A stretch of DNA of 64,000 nt from Desulfatitalea sp. BRH_c12 (GTDB lineage: Bacteria > Desulfobacterota > Desulfobacteria > Desulfobacterales > Desulfosarcinaceae): assembly GCA_000961655.1 (NCBI GenBank), contig LADR01000089.1, positions 19,119-83,118 of the forward strand, read 5' to 3'. The notes beneath the pieces are model-generated. The model made no database searches and was not told where the DNA came from. It saw nothing but the letters and a program-made list of their open reading frames with translations. A program made the position numbers and the translations under genes. Positions 8,537-16,981 of this stretch are shown piece by piece. The first letter of the stretch is position 1; every line of letters begins with the position of its first letter.

Positions 8537-9754
8537 TTATTGATGAGGTTTGGGTGCCCCGATGATCGGCAGATGTTGGGTCAAATCATTCATTACCCTG
8601 GACACGATGCTTTCCAGCCACTGTGTTCCAACGGCCGCCTGCTCGCTGCTGAAACCCTGGACAACGCCAAGGTAGGATTTCCCGATCTCAGTCATTTTTT
8701 GCACTACGACTGCGCTGAACGCATCCAGTGATTCAGCCGCGCCTTCAAAGGATTCAAGATCTTTCAAAAGCCCTTCTACCGCCGGCCATTTGGCCGTCAG
8801 TTCATGCTGCGTACCATTGGCACTTCTGGATTCCCCAAGTTTTTGACCCAGACGGCCAAGCTGCCGGATCCGCTCATCGATGCAAGTCCGAAGGCTCGTC
8901 CGTAATGCATCCAAAAGTTCTTGCGGCAGGTCGCGCCCCACAAATTGCGACCGAATCCGGCCATACCATTGGCGCAGCGCATACAAATTTGCAATATAGA
9001 TACAATTGTTTCGGATGATACGATTCAGACCGGAAAAGCCACCCGGTGCATATGGAATTTTTCCGCTGCGAACCTTTCCGCCATAAACCAAGTGATTTTC
9101 TTCAAGCTGATCGCCACGGCAAATCGTGCCCGCAGCCAACACAGTACCGAATGCCAGCAGGGTCGGCCCAACCAGCCCCCCCTGCCCTCCCAGAAAAATA
9201 GGGGACTTATTGAGCATGACCCCCTGAGGCACATCGCCGATCAACGATGGCGTCGCTTTATCCTGATTGGGCGTGAAGTTAAAATGAATGTAAGAACTGC
9301 CCACCTCACTGTGGTTTTTACGGCTGGTCCCGCCCGCCATCAGACAATCACAAAAATTGATCAGGCTCCCCAACGTGACAAAAGGGAAAAGAATCGTCTG
9401 CTTCAATCCGACCGTATGGGCAATGCTGGAGGCCTCCTCCAAAATGGTCCCCTGCCGCACGTGCGCCCCTGAGCCACAACTGGCTTTCTGCAGAAAAACG
9501 GCGCCGCTGAAAAAACCGCCTTTTAAAGCAACCTGTGGGCCCACGGCACAATTTTCGATCGTCACCGGCCCTTCGGCACCGATCTGCACCCCTTCGGCGA
9601 TGAAGGTATCCGCACCGAAAATCCGGGTGCCCGGGTAGAGGGTCACGCCTTGGCCGGCCAACCGATCCGTATCCACATCGTCACCGATCGTGACGGTGCG
9701 CGGATCGGGGATGCGGGCCCCTTTTTGGAGCACTATTTTAATTTTTTGTTCCAT
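8537..9754 (-). CDS. Left-handed beta-helix (hexapeptide) protein, GlmU C-domain-like
   Basis: 405 residues. Residues about 15-200 read as a hexapeptide-repeat beta-helix (VTIGDDVDTDRLAGQGVTLY, IGAEGPVTIENCAVGPQVALK, GSGAHVRQGTILEEAS), containing AGGTSRKNHSEVGSSYIHFN and GPTLLAFGTVLAAGT segments reminiscent of the acetyltransferase half of GlmU and related UDP-GlcNAc enzymes. The last 170 residues are helical and unrecognised. The GlmU-type uridylyltransferase domain (LAAGxGTRM) is absent. It lies between glmM (24 bases away) and a WecA-type gene, so a role in amino-sugar nucleotide metabolism is a reasonable inference, but the reaction is not known. Signal peptide and membrane spans are absent. 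Confidence 0.75.
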   Translation of the reverse strand: MEQKIKIVLQKGARIPDPRTVTIGDDVDTDRLAGQGVTLYPGTRIFGADTFIAEGVQIGAEGPVTIENCAVGPQVALKGGFFSGAVFLQKASCGSGAHVRQGTILEEASSIAHTVGLKQTILFPFVTLGSLINFCDCLMAGGTSRKNHSEVGSSYIHFNFTPNQDKATPSLIGDVPQGVMLNKSPIFLGGQGGLVGPTLLAFGTVLAAGTICRGDQLEENHLVYGGKVRSGKIPYAPGGFSGLNRIIRNNCIYIANLYALRQWYGRIRSQFVGRDLPQELLDALRTSLRTCIDERIRQLGRLGQKLGESRSANGTQHELTAKWPAVEGLLKDLESFEGAAESLDAFSAVVVQKMTEIGKSYLGVVQGFSSEQAAVGTQWLESIVSRVMNDLTQHLPIIGAPKPHQ

Positions 9755-9766
9755 AAAGGCTATCTC

Positions 9767-11611
9767 TTAATCGTCCAAATCAATTTCCTGAAGATCGATC
9801 CTGAAGCGTTTCAGAAAAAGACCCTTTCGCAAACAATAATGTCTGGCTTTTTCATGAGCCGAATTGCAGCCCCCATTCACATTGTTGAACGATACGAGAA
9901 CCCCCTGAATGTCATACTGCCCGTTCATGCTCGCCAGTTCATCCAATGATCCGATAATGGGAAAGCCTTGGATTTTTCTGCCTTTTTTCAACACATCGTC
10001 ATCCACAAAACCAACGGGCTTCACATTCAAACGTTTATTGTTCAAAATTTCTCGCAACAATAACTCGCCTGCCCTTCCGGCGCCATAAATAACAACCTTT
10101 GCACCGGATAATGTGCGGCGCTTGAAAGAATCCAGAAAAATACGAAAAGAAGCGCGCACACCCAACAAAAAACCGGTCGTAAACAGAAAATCAATAAGGA
10201 ATATCCCTTTGGAGAATTCGCTGAACCGATAGAGAAAGGTCACGGCGGCGATAGACAACAAACTCCCAACAATGGACGCTCTCACATGAAGGAATACATC
10301 ATTGGTACTGATGTATCCCCAAATAGACCGATAAACACCCATCCAGAAAAAGACCAGCATCTTGCAGGCGATCACCGCCGGCAAGGACCGTAAAAAAACC
10401 TTGAAGTAATGCGGGAAAGCCTCCCCACCAAATCGCAGGCGATACGCAATGTAATACGAAAAAGCAATGATGACTGCGTCGAGCACGACCAAAAGGATCT
10501 GGCGCTTGTAAGTCAGTTCCATCAGAATCGGAGTAAAACTGCGGTTGCGCAGCAAACAGAATTCCTTCTCCGGGTAGACTCTGAGCTGCGACAAATAGAT
10601 GCCCATCAAGGTGAAGGCCATCAGGACGGGGATGATCACCACGGGTGAGGTCAAAGTATCCTGGCGACTCACTAACACGGCTGCAAAGCCGGCAATCGCT
10701 GCCACGCCATAAAGGAGCAGGACCGCTTTGGTTTCCGAATAACCCATCAGGACCAATCGATGGGACGTATGATCGCGCCCCCCGACTGAAGCCTTCCGCC
10801 CGCTGAGCAGACGAATGGCTGTCACCAATGTAGTGTCCAGGATGGGAACCATCAAAATCAGGATCGGCACCGTGAATCGCGCCAGAAAAGACGTTGCCGG
10901 AACTTCCGAAAAATGCAACGTCAGCACGCTGACACAAAAGCCGATCACCAGGCTGCCGCAATCACCCATGAAAATCTTGGCGGGATTGAAGTTGTAAATC
11001 AGGAAGCCGCCCATGGCGCCCGCCAGAACAAGGGCGATCAGGAAAGCTTCACGGTCTGCAGGGAAGAACAGCACAGCCAGGCTGACGGAAGCCACGCAAC
11101 CGACCCCGGCGCACAACCCATCCATGTTGTCGATCAGATTAAATGCGTTGGTAATCCCCACGATCCAAAACAGGGTCGCCATGGTGTCCAGAGTCATCGA
11201 GTTGAACCAATGCAGCCTGAAACCGAAAAAAACCACCAGCGAAGCGACCAGGATCTGCGCAACCAACTTGTTGTGCGGCTTGACCGCGTGCAAATCGTCG
11301 AACAAGCCGAGAAAAAATAAAAACACGGACCCTAAAATGATTACGGCACTCAGAGAAGGCAGTTCTCCGAATCCGTTTTCCCTGAAAACATGCTCTACAG
11401 CCGATCGAAAATCCGCCATCATGAGCAACGGCACAAACAGGGCTGCAAATATGGCGATGCCGCCCAACAAAGCGGTCGGTTTTTTATGCCAACGATCGCA
11501 TGTCGGTTGCGCAACCCACCCCTTTTTATTCGCGATAAAACGCATCAGCGGCGTCAATATCGCAGACAAACCGAAGGCTGAACCGAAGTTCAAAAAGATG
11601 GAAGTCATCAT
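9767..11611 (-). CDS. WecA/MraY-type sugar-1-phosphate transferase fused to a PglF/WbpM N-terminal-like module
   Basis: 614 residues from ATG 11611, preceded by GTGGA. Residues 1-340 form a polytopic polyprenyl-phosphate HexNAc-1-phosphate transferase with the catalytic FDD (104-106), NLIDNMDGL (158-166), MGDCGSL (215-221) and the cytosolic GGRDHTSHR loop (278-286). From about residue 368 a second part begins: four membrane spans, a positively charged loop, then a Rossmann domain with GAGRAG (510-515) and a FVDDDV loop. This second half matches the N-terminal, CoA_binding_3-type region of PglF/WbpM nucleotide-sugar dehydratases, but their catalytic SDR half is missing. The enzyme should start lipid-linked glycan synthesis at the inner membrane. 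A frame extends to 11680 but overlaps the upstream gene. Confidence 0.9.
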   Translation of the reverse strand: MMTSIFLNFGSAFGLSAILTPLMRFIANKKGWVAQPTCDRWHKKPTALLGGIAIFAALFVPLLMMADFRSAVEHVFRENGFGELPSLSAVIILGSVFLFFLGLFDDLHAVKPHNKLVAQILVASLVVFFGFRLHWFNSMTLDTMATLFWIVGITNAFNLIDNMDGLCAGVGCVASVSLAVLFFPADREAFLIALVLAGAMGGFLIYNFNPAKIFMGDCGSLVIGFCVSVLTLHFSEVPATSFLARFTVPILILMVPILDTTLVTAIRLLSGRKASVGGRDHTSHRLVLMGYSETKAVLLLYGVAAIAGFAAVLVSRQDTLTSPVVIIPVLMAFTLMGIYLSQLRVYPEKEFCLLRNRSFTPILMELTYKRQILLVVLDAVIIAFSYYIAYRLRFGGEAFPHYFKVFLRSLPAVIACKMLVFFWMGVYRSIWGYISTNDVFLHVRASIVGSLLSIAAVTFLYRFSEFSKGIFLIDFLFTTGFLLGVRASFRIFLDSFKRRTLSGAKVVIYGAGRAGELLLREILNNKRLNVKPVGFVDDDVLKKGRKIQGFPIIGSLDELASMNGQYDIQGVLVSFNNVNGGCNSAHEKARHYCLRKGLFLKRFRIDLQEIDLDD

Positions 11612-11624
11612 TTTGATATCCACT

Positions 11625-12611
11625 TTAAATCGTGTCGGTCCGTTTACGCATCGAGCTGATAACTTTGGCCAAAATGGCATCCAAGGGGGTTTGCGGGTCG
11701 AACCCGATCAATTTGCCGATCTTATCGATGCCCGGCACGCGACGTTGCATATCTTCAAAATCCTTGCCAAACGCCTTTTCATAGGGGATGAGTTGGATTT
11801 CGGAGGAAGAATTGGTGGCAGCAACTATCCGCCTGGCAAGGTCCGCCATCGAAATCTCTTCAATTCCACCGATATTGAACACTTCACCGAAAGCAGCGTC
11901 ATTTTCGACCAGGCGCATGAACGCCCATACCACGTCTTTGACATACGTAAACGTGCGGGTCTGAAGCCCATCGCCATACACCGTCAAAGGTTCATGCTTC
12001 AAAGCCTGCCCGATAAAACGGGGGATGACCATCCCGTATGCACCTGTCTGGCGGGGCCCGACCGTATTGAACAGGCGCGCGATCGTTACCTTGAGCCCTG
12101 TGGTGCGGAAATAGGCCAGCGACATGAATTCATCCATGAGCTTCGAAGCCGCATAGCTCCACCGGAACTTGCTGGATGGCCCATAGATGATGTTGTCCGT
12201 CTCAACCAACGGCGCATGCGTGTGTTTGCCGTACACCTCCGATGTAGAGGCGATCAACACGCGCTTCTTGAACTTATTGCACAAATCCAGTACAATTTCA
12301 GTACCTTGGATGTTGGTCTTGATCGACTCCATGGGATGATCGAGGATGAACTCCACACCAACGGCCGCCGCAAGATGATGAACGACATCGCAGGTACCCA
12401 CCAATTCCATCATGATATCGCGATTCAGAATGGAATCAATGTGAACGAACAGACGCTTCCGATAAGCACCTTTTTCCTTGAGATGGGCGATATTATCCAG
12501 AGATCCGGTGGAAAGATCATCAATAATATACACTTCATCCCCGTTTTCAAGATAGGCGTCCGCTAAATGGGACCCAATAAAACCGGCACCGCCGGTGATC
12601 AGTACGCGCAT
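11625..12611 (-). CDS. NAD-dependent sugar epimerase/decarboxylase (extended SDR)
   Basis: 328 residues starting MRVLITGGAGFIGSHLADAY, with the NAD-binding GGAGFIG loop, the TSEVYG segment carrying the catalytic Ser/Thr region, and YAASK holding the catalytic Tyr and Lys. The sequence GPRQTGAYGMVIPRFIGQAL and YGDGLQTRTFTYVKDVV is typical of UDP-glucuronate decarboxylases and UDP-glucose/GlcNAc 4-epimerases. The exact substrate cannot be fixed. ATG 12611 is chosen; a longer frame to 12626 adds MRRSN. It lies 13 bases before the WecA-type fusion gene, so it probably makes the nucleotide sugar used by that locus. Confidence 0.9.
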   Translation of the reverse strand: MRVLITGGAGFIGSHLADAYLENGDEVYIIDDLSTGSLDNIAHLKEKGAYRKRLFVHIDSILNRDIMMELVGTCDVVHHLAAAVGVEFILDHPMESIKTNIQGTEIVLDLCNKFKKRVLIASTSEVYGKHTHAPLVETDNIIYGPSSKFRWSYAASKLMDEFMSLAYFRTTGLKVTIARLFNTVGPRQTGAYGMVIPRFIGQALKHEPLTVYGDGLQTRTFTYVKDVVWAFMRLVENDAAFGEVFNIGGIEEISMADLARRIVAATNSSSEIQLIPYEKAFGKDFEDMQRRVPGIDKIGKLIGFDPQTPLDAILAKVISSMRKRTDTI

Positions 12612-12653
12612 GTTCGATCTCCGCATTTCTGGTTTGGCTCAATCATTATTCCT

Positions 12654-13547
12654 CTACGTCTTTCGATTTTTATGACTTTCTACCAGTCGGCGCAAGTAGT
12701 TATAAAAAACAGCAGCCGAAAAACGCAACATCAGGGCAATGGCGGCCACAGGTGTTAAAAAAGAGAACGGCCAACTGGCGTATTTTTCATACAGGCGAAA
12801 ACAGCTTTTGTGAAATTGGAAAATCGCGAATGCAGGACGCGTATCGCTGCTCTTCCCGACGCTATGCACGACCCGGGCCCCTGGAAAGTAGACCACATTC
12901 CATCCCGCTTTTTTGACACGGCGGCAAAGGTCGGTATCCTCCCAGTAGAGAAAAAACCTCTCGTCGAACCCCCCTACCGTATCCATGGCTTCTCGCCGTA
13001 TTACCATACAGGCTCCGGACACCCAATCTACTTCCATCGGTGTTTTATCATCAGCCCTCCATGTGATAATGTTCGCGCGTGTGATGGAATTGTTCGGAAA
13101 CATTTTGCTAAGGGGGGAATTGCGGCCGAAAATCGATGTGAGCGGGTTTGGAAATGTGCGCGCGGACCCTTGAACACTCCCGTCATCATCCAAAATCATC
13201 GGTCCCAGGATGGCGATATGTCCGTTCTGCTCCATTAATCGAATGGATTCTTCGATAAACCCATCGGTCACCACGCTATCGGGGTTCAGTAAAACAATGT
13301 ATTTTGAATGACAACGGGCCAGTGCTTGGTTGACCGCAGCGCCGAAACCGACATTTCTCTTGTTCAGAATCAGGGTTACGTTAGGGAAAAGACTTTTTGC
13401 CCGCTGAAGATTTGCCTCGGATGAATTATCGACGACGACAATGTTTAAATCGTGCTCGCCAGGATTCCACTTCAACAATGCTTCAATGGAGTGAATGAGC
13501 CACTTTGAGCTATTGTAGTTGACATATATAAAATCCAGGACCGCCAT
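12654..13547 (-). CDS. Family 2 glycosyltransferase (rhamnosyltransferase-like)
   Basis: 297 residues from ATG 13547; a TTG at 13577 would add ten residues but has no visible ribosome-binding site. The GT2 fold is shown by FIYVNYNSSKWL, VVDNSS, the NPDS metal/UDP-binding motif and the acceptor-side segment GACMVIRREA...GGFDERFFLYWEDTDLCRR. This pattern resembles WbbL/RfbF-type rhamnosyltransferases acting on lipid-linked O-antigen intermediates. A C-terminal hydrophobic stretch (FSFLTPVAAIALML) probably touches the membrane. It precedes the SDR gene by 42 bases and is paired with a related GT2 gene just upstream. Donor sugar is not predictable. Confidence 0.9.
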   Translation of the reverse strand: MAVLDFIYVNYNSSKWLIHSIEALLKWNPGEHDLNIVVVDNSSEANLQRAKSLFPNVTLILNKRNVGFGAAVNQALARCHSKYIVLLNPDSVVTDGFIEESIRLMEQNGHIAILGPMILDDDGSVQGSARTFPNPLTSIFGRNSPLSKMFPNNSITRANIITWRADDKTPMEVDWVSGACMVIRREAMDTVGGFDERFFLYWEDTDLCRRVKKAGWNVVYFPGARVVHSVGKSSDTRPAFAIFQFHKSCFRLYEKYASWPFSFLTPVAAIALMLRFSAAVFYNYLRRLVESHKNRKT

Positions 13548-13659
13548 GGCTCTGTTTTTCCCACGATTACTGTTCAATGCTATTGTTCACTTGAACTTCG
13601 GTGCAAATTTTACAGTTCTTAATGAGAATATAGCCCCTCATAGAACATTTTATGTGAAA

Positions 13660-14619
13660 CTACCATTTTTTATCAGGGATCAAATGTTTATCCAAAATTT
13701 GCCAGATATCTTGAATACTGGCGACCCGTCTGTTTTGGATGTTTTTCCGTTTTATCAGCGCTTGCGGCAAACTTTTAATAGCGTCCAGTTTGGATTTAAA
13801 AATAACGCGGAATTGTCCTCTTAATGCAAAAATTGCGATGGTAACGATGTTCATTAATATATGCACTGGCATGAACAACCAGAATAGTACACCGGGCATA
13901 TTTTTCACATAAGTCCAGACCACATTGCGATGTCCATGATAAACTGAAAAATCGCTGTGCCGTCCACCCGCAGCTGCCGACCCGACATGCCGTACTATCG
14001 CATCAGGTACATACATAGCTTTATAGCCTGCGAGACGGAGACGAAAACCCAAATCCACATCCTCCACATAGCAAAAGTAGTCTTCATCGAAGCCGCCAAC
14101 GCTCATCAGGGCTTGTCGGCGATACATGGCAGCCGCGGCACAGGGGGAAAAAATTTCTCGAGCTATCTTATCTTCGAGATTCTGACCCATTCTATATCGT
14201 TTTCGCCAGACAAGTCCGCTCAAATGAAAGCTGTCACCCACACCATCAACTTTTTGAGGATCGTCATAACACAATTGCCGCGACCCAAAAAAAGCGATAC
14301 CGGGGTATTCTCTGGCTGCTATCAACATATTTTCTATCCAGGTCGGCTCAGGAAAAGCGTCAGGGTTCAGCAATGCCACAAATTCGCTGGTGCATTCAGC
14401 CAAACCTCGATTATTGCCTGCAGCAAAGCCGATGTTGTCGCTCATTTTGAGAATTTTCAATTTACCAGAATAATCGACGAAGTCGCCGGATCCGTCACTG
14501 CTGGCGTTATCCACCACATATACACTTTCTGGAAGAACCGTCTGTGAATTCAAGGATCGCAAACATTCCGCGAGCATTTTTCCACTGTTCCAGTTTACTA
14601 TAATAACGCTTATGGACAT
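13660..14619 (-). CDS. Family 2 glycosyltransferase
   Basis: 319 residues from ATG 14619, which follows GGAATAACTGTT at a suitable distance; the frame remains open to 14670 but without a better start. Motifs are SVIIVNWNSGK, VVDNASSDGS, LLNPDAF (the DxD equivalent) and GGFDEDYFCYVEDVDLGFRLRLAG, typical of GT2 enzymes of the WbbL group. A C-terminal hydrophobic span (VLFWLFMPVHILMNIVTIAIFAL) indicates membrane association. It sits 113 bases upstream of a second GT2 gene in the same orientation, and the two may add successive sugars. Confidence 0.9.
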   Translation of the reverse strand: MSISVIIVNWNSGKMLAECLRSLNSQTVLPESVYVVDNASSDGSGDFVDYSGKLKILKMSDNIGFAAGNNRGLAECTSEFVALLNPDAFPEPTWIENMLIAAREYPGIAFFGSRQLCYDDPQKVDGVGDSFHLSGLVWRKRYRMGQNLEDKIAREIFSPCAAAAMYRRQALMSVGGFDEDYFCYVEDVDLGFRLRLAGYKAMYVPDAIVRHVGSAAAGGRHSDFSVYHGHRNVVWTYVKNMPGVLFWLFMPVHILMNIVTIAIFALRGQFRVIFKSKLDAIKSLPQALIKRKNIQNRRVASIQDIWQILDKHLIPDKKW

Positions 14620-14950
14620 AACAGTTATTCCAAATCGATTCACGTAAAGTAATACAGGATAGAACTCCAAACAAACTCTTATACGATAAACAGTCTGTGC
14701 AAACGCAGCAGAGACGCAACAGCAACTATTTGGGATTCAATGCCGATCTGAACAGTTGTTGGTATATGTCGCTGAGGTTTGCAGTATAAATCGTATACCC
14801 ATTAAGCAATATCACTATAGCTTTCGGTGCATTCCTGCTTTTTTTATCCGTGCAGTATGGGATTTACCAAATTTATTTTTTAGAGATAAGTTCGTAAAGA
14901 CAGACAGATATGTGAAATGGCGGAATCTTCCTTTGGAAGAATATCCTAAG
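14620..14950. other. Non-coding gap between GT2 and YidC-like genes
   Basis: 331 bases, AT-rich. Short frames exist on both strands, but none has a ribosome-binding site or recognisable protein pattern. It may hold the promoter of the GT2-to-glmM run; no clear promoter or hairpin was identified. Confidence 0.4.
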
Positions 14951-16588
14951 TCAAGAAAACTTTTGTTGGATAATATGCAGAACATTGGCTGCAGTCCAGT
15001 ATAGAACAAGCCCGGCTGGAAAAGGATAAAATAATATGAAAAATCCTAAAGCAACAAAGACAAGGCAAATGTCCTGTCGCCGATCGGCAGAGGCGTCGGT
15101 AGCCGACTTTGGAGATAGCTTTAATGCAATGAGTGTCGATAATGCCATGAGCACAGGCAACATGTTGAAATACTCGCCCAAGTAAGGGATTTTAAAACCT
15201 AAAGCAAAGAGCTTGTCAGGCTCTGCCAATGTTTCTATCCACCAAAATGATGCGTCACGCAATTCGTAAGTTGAGCCGAGAACATGAAACAAGGCAATCA
15301 AAATCGGTAACTGAAGGAGCACGATAAAGAGGGGTTTTAAACCGGCCAGTGGGCTGACGCCATGGTTTTTGTATAAAGCCAATATTCTTTCGCTTTGTTC
15401 TTCGCCGCGATAATCTCTCTTAATTATTTCTAATTCAGGTTTCATACTTTTTTGAATCTGAACAAAAGCTTTTTGGCTAGACGCAGCTTTCCTGGCTACT
15501 GGGTACAAGACCATCCGTACCAAAACAGCCAAAAGAAGAATCACCAGTCCCCAATTGGATATTGCCGAATACATGATTTTCATAAACCAAAGTAAACAAA
15601 AACTCAGCCATCGCATCCACGGCCAAAGACTTGTAAAAACCAACCTATCAAATTCCAGTATTCCATTGTTAAGGGCTTGCATGGATTTGGGTCCGGAAAA
15701 TACAACAAATTCCCACTGTACGTAATCACCGGCTCCAATTGAATTTAATGGTAACTGCATTGCAAGCACCGGTAAATGATTCATGGGCAATTCAGTGTGA
15801 GCGCCATATTCCTGCGCACGAACCAATACTTCATTAAACCGAATCTCCACCTTTTCATCTTGCTGAGTAATAGGAGCGATCAAAAAGGCAAAATATCTGC
15901 CATGAAGGCCTAACCACTGAAGCTCTGAATGGGCCCATGGTAATACAGTTGCAGTTTCCGGTTTTGAACGAAAACGTTTCACTTCGCCGTCTATCAATGC
16001 TACGGGCTCGACAAACGAGTACATGGATTCAGCATAACCAAACCCATCGGAGCGTTGATCGCCCAATCCTGGCCCTATCGAAAGCTGTAAACGGTCATCT
16101 GAATATGGCTTGAAAATTTGATCAGTGGTGTTCAGCAATCGAATGCAAAAGTTCAATTGATATGGATTATTCGTTAGGGCATATGACTGCTCCAGAACCA
16201 ATCCATTTTTTAGTAGGCGTCTGTAAATGGTTTGTGGATGGATTGTGTTGTCAATATGAACCCAATTTCCGTTTGATGAAATTAAAAAATTGCTGATTTT
16301 ACCATTCAAACTCAAGTGCCTTGTCATTGATCGACTGGCATCAGTGGGTGCCTGCATGGAAAACCATTCAATGGTATCGCCATTATTTGCAGAAAGTACT
16401 TTCCACATAGCAGGTTCAGGGTTATCAGACATCCATGCAATATCAAGGTATTGAGATTGAATCCGATGAGCAAAATGGGTCTGGTTCGAACTCGATTGAT
16501 TTGCTTCGGTCGACAAGCTCGAAAACGCAATTATCAAAAAGATGTGATATACAACGGTTACCCTGTTTAACGGGAACAATGAAGGCAT
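14951..16588 (-). CDS. YidC/Oxa1-family membrane insertase paralogue in the polysaccharide locus
   Basis: 545 residues from ATG 16588 (AGGAA seven bases upstream); longer starts to 16666 are possible. An N-terminal hydrophobic segment is followed by a large periplasmic region of about 270 residues and then the five-span Oxa1 core. The core keeps the hallmark intramembrane Arg (LVRMVLYPVARK), the cytoplasmic hairpin with RILALYKNHGVSPLAG, and LLQLPILIALFHVL. It therefore has full Gram-negative YidC architecture. The housekeeping yidC normally sits beside rnpA/mnmE; this one lies among glycan genes next to a tiny YLDPGTGS protein. I infer a specialised paralogue that inserts or chaperones a membrane component of this locus. 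The substrate is unknown. Confidence 0.88.
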   Translation of the reverse strand: MPSLFPLNRVTVVYHIFLIIAFSSLSTEANQSSSNQTHFAHRIQSQYLDIAWMSDNPEPAMWKVLSANNGDTIEWFSMQAPTDASRSMTRHLSLNGKISNFLISSNGNWVHIDNTIHPQTIYRRLLKNGLVLEQSYALTNNPYQLNFCIRLLNTTDQIFKPYSDDRLQLSIGPGLGDQRSDGFGYAESMYSFVEPVALIDGEVKRFRSKPETATVLPWAHSELQWLGLHGRYFAFLIAPITQQDEKVEIRFNEVLVRAQEYGAHTELPMNHLPVLAMQLPLNSIGAGDYVQWEFVVFSGPKSMQALNNGILEFDRLVFTSLWPWMRWLSFCLLWFMKIMYSAISNWGLVILLLAVLVRMVLYPVARKAASSQKAFVQIQKSMKPELEIIKRDYRGEEQSERILALYKNHGVSPLAGLKPLFIVLLQLPILIALFHVLGSTYELRDASFWWIETLAEPDKLFALGFKIPYLGEYFNMLPVLMALSTLIALKLSPKSATDASADRRQDICLVFVALGFFILFYPFPAGLVLYWTAANVLHIIQQKFS

Positions 16589-16690
16589 TTTAAGGTTCCT
16601 GTAAAGTCCAGTGATCATGGCACCATATTTATGCCTTCCCTTAATCACCGATTCCGATATCTGCAAAAACCAGAAGTATATCTGGAAACA

Positions 16691-16936
16691 TCACTGCTCA
16701 CTCCCGCCGCCTTTAACTTTCTGCTCAAGTGCGGAACGCTTTTTGGACAACCCCAGGAAGCGTAAAATTCTGTACCAATAGAGTTTCAAAATGACCGCAA
16801 TGGCTGCAACTCCCCCCAATACCCCTTGAAGGATAGCGCTGCCGGTACCAGGATCAAGATATGCGTATGCCGGTGGCGCAATAAAAAGAATGCACAACGA
16901 TAAAATTATTCCATTTATGATGGTATTTGCTCGCAT
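16691..16936 (-). CDS. Small membrane protein with YLDPGTGS motif
   Basis: 81 residues. An N-terminal hydrophobic segment (IINGIILSLCILFIAPPAYA) looks like a cleavable signal or anchor, followed directly by YLDPGTGSAILQGVLGG, a second hydrophobic segment (VAAIAVILKLYWYRIL) and a basic, soluble tail. The Asp-Pro-Gly-Thr-Gly-Ser motif would sit at the outer face of the membrane. I have seen this motif in small proteins near surface-glycan genes but cannot name a function. Ribosome binding: CAGGAGG about ten bases before ATG 16936. It lies 102 bases upstream of the YidC paralogue and 45 bases after the methyltransferase gene, on the same strand. Confidence 0.8.
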   Translation of the reverse strand: MRANTIINGIILSLCILFIAPPAYAYLDPGTGSAILQGVLGGVAAIAVILKLYWYRILRFLGLSKKRSALEQKVKGGGSEQ

Positions 16937-16981
16937 ATGAAAATAGCCTCCTGAAAATGATCACGCTTGGTTAAAATAGAC

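Noticed and set aside
11013..12566. 517-codon plus-strand open frame
   Set aside because: It runs opposite the WecA fusion and the SDR gene, both with clear motifs; its translation has no domain and no plausible start.
14756..15004. 82-codon plus-strand frame (MLVYVAEVCS...)
   Set aside because: It overlaps the 3' end of the YidC paralogue, lacks a ribosome-binding site and shows no family pattern.
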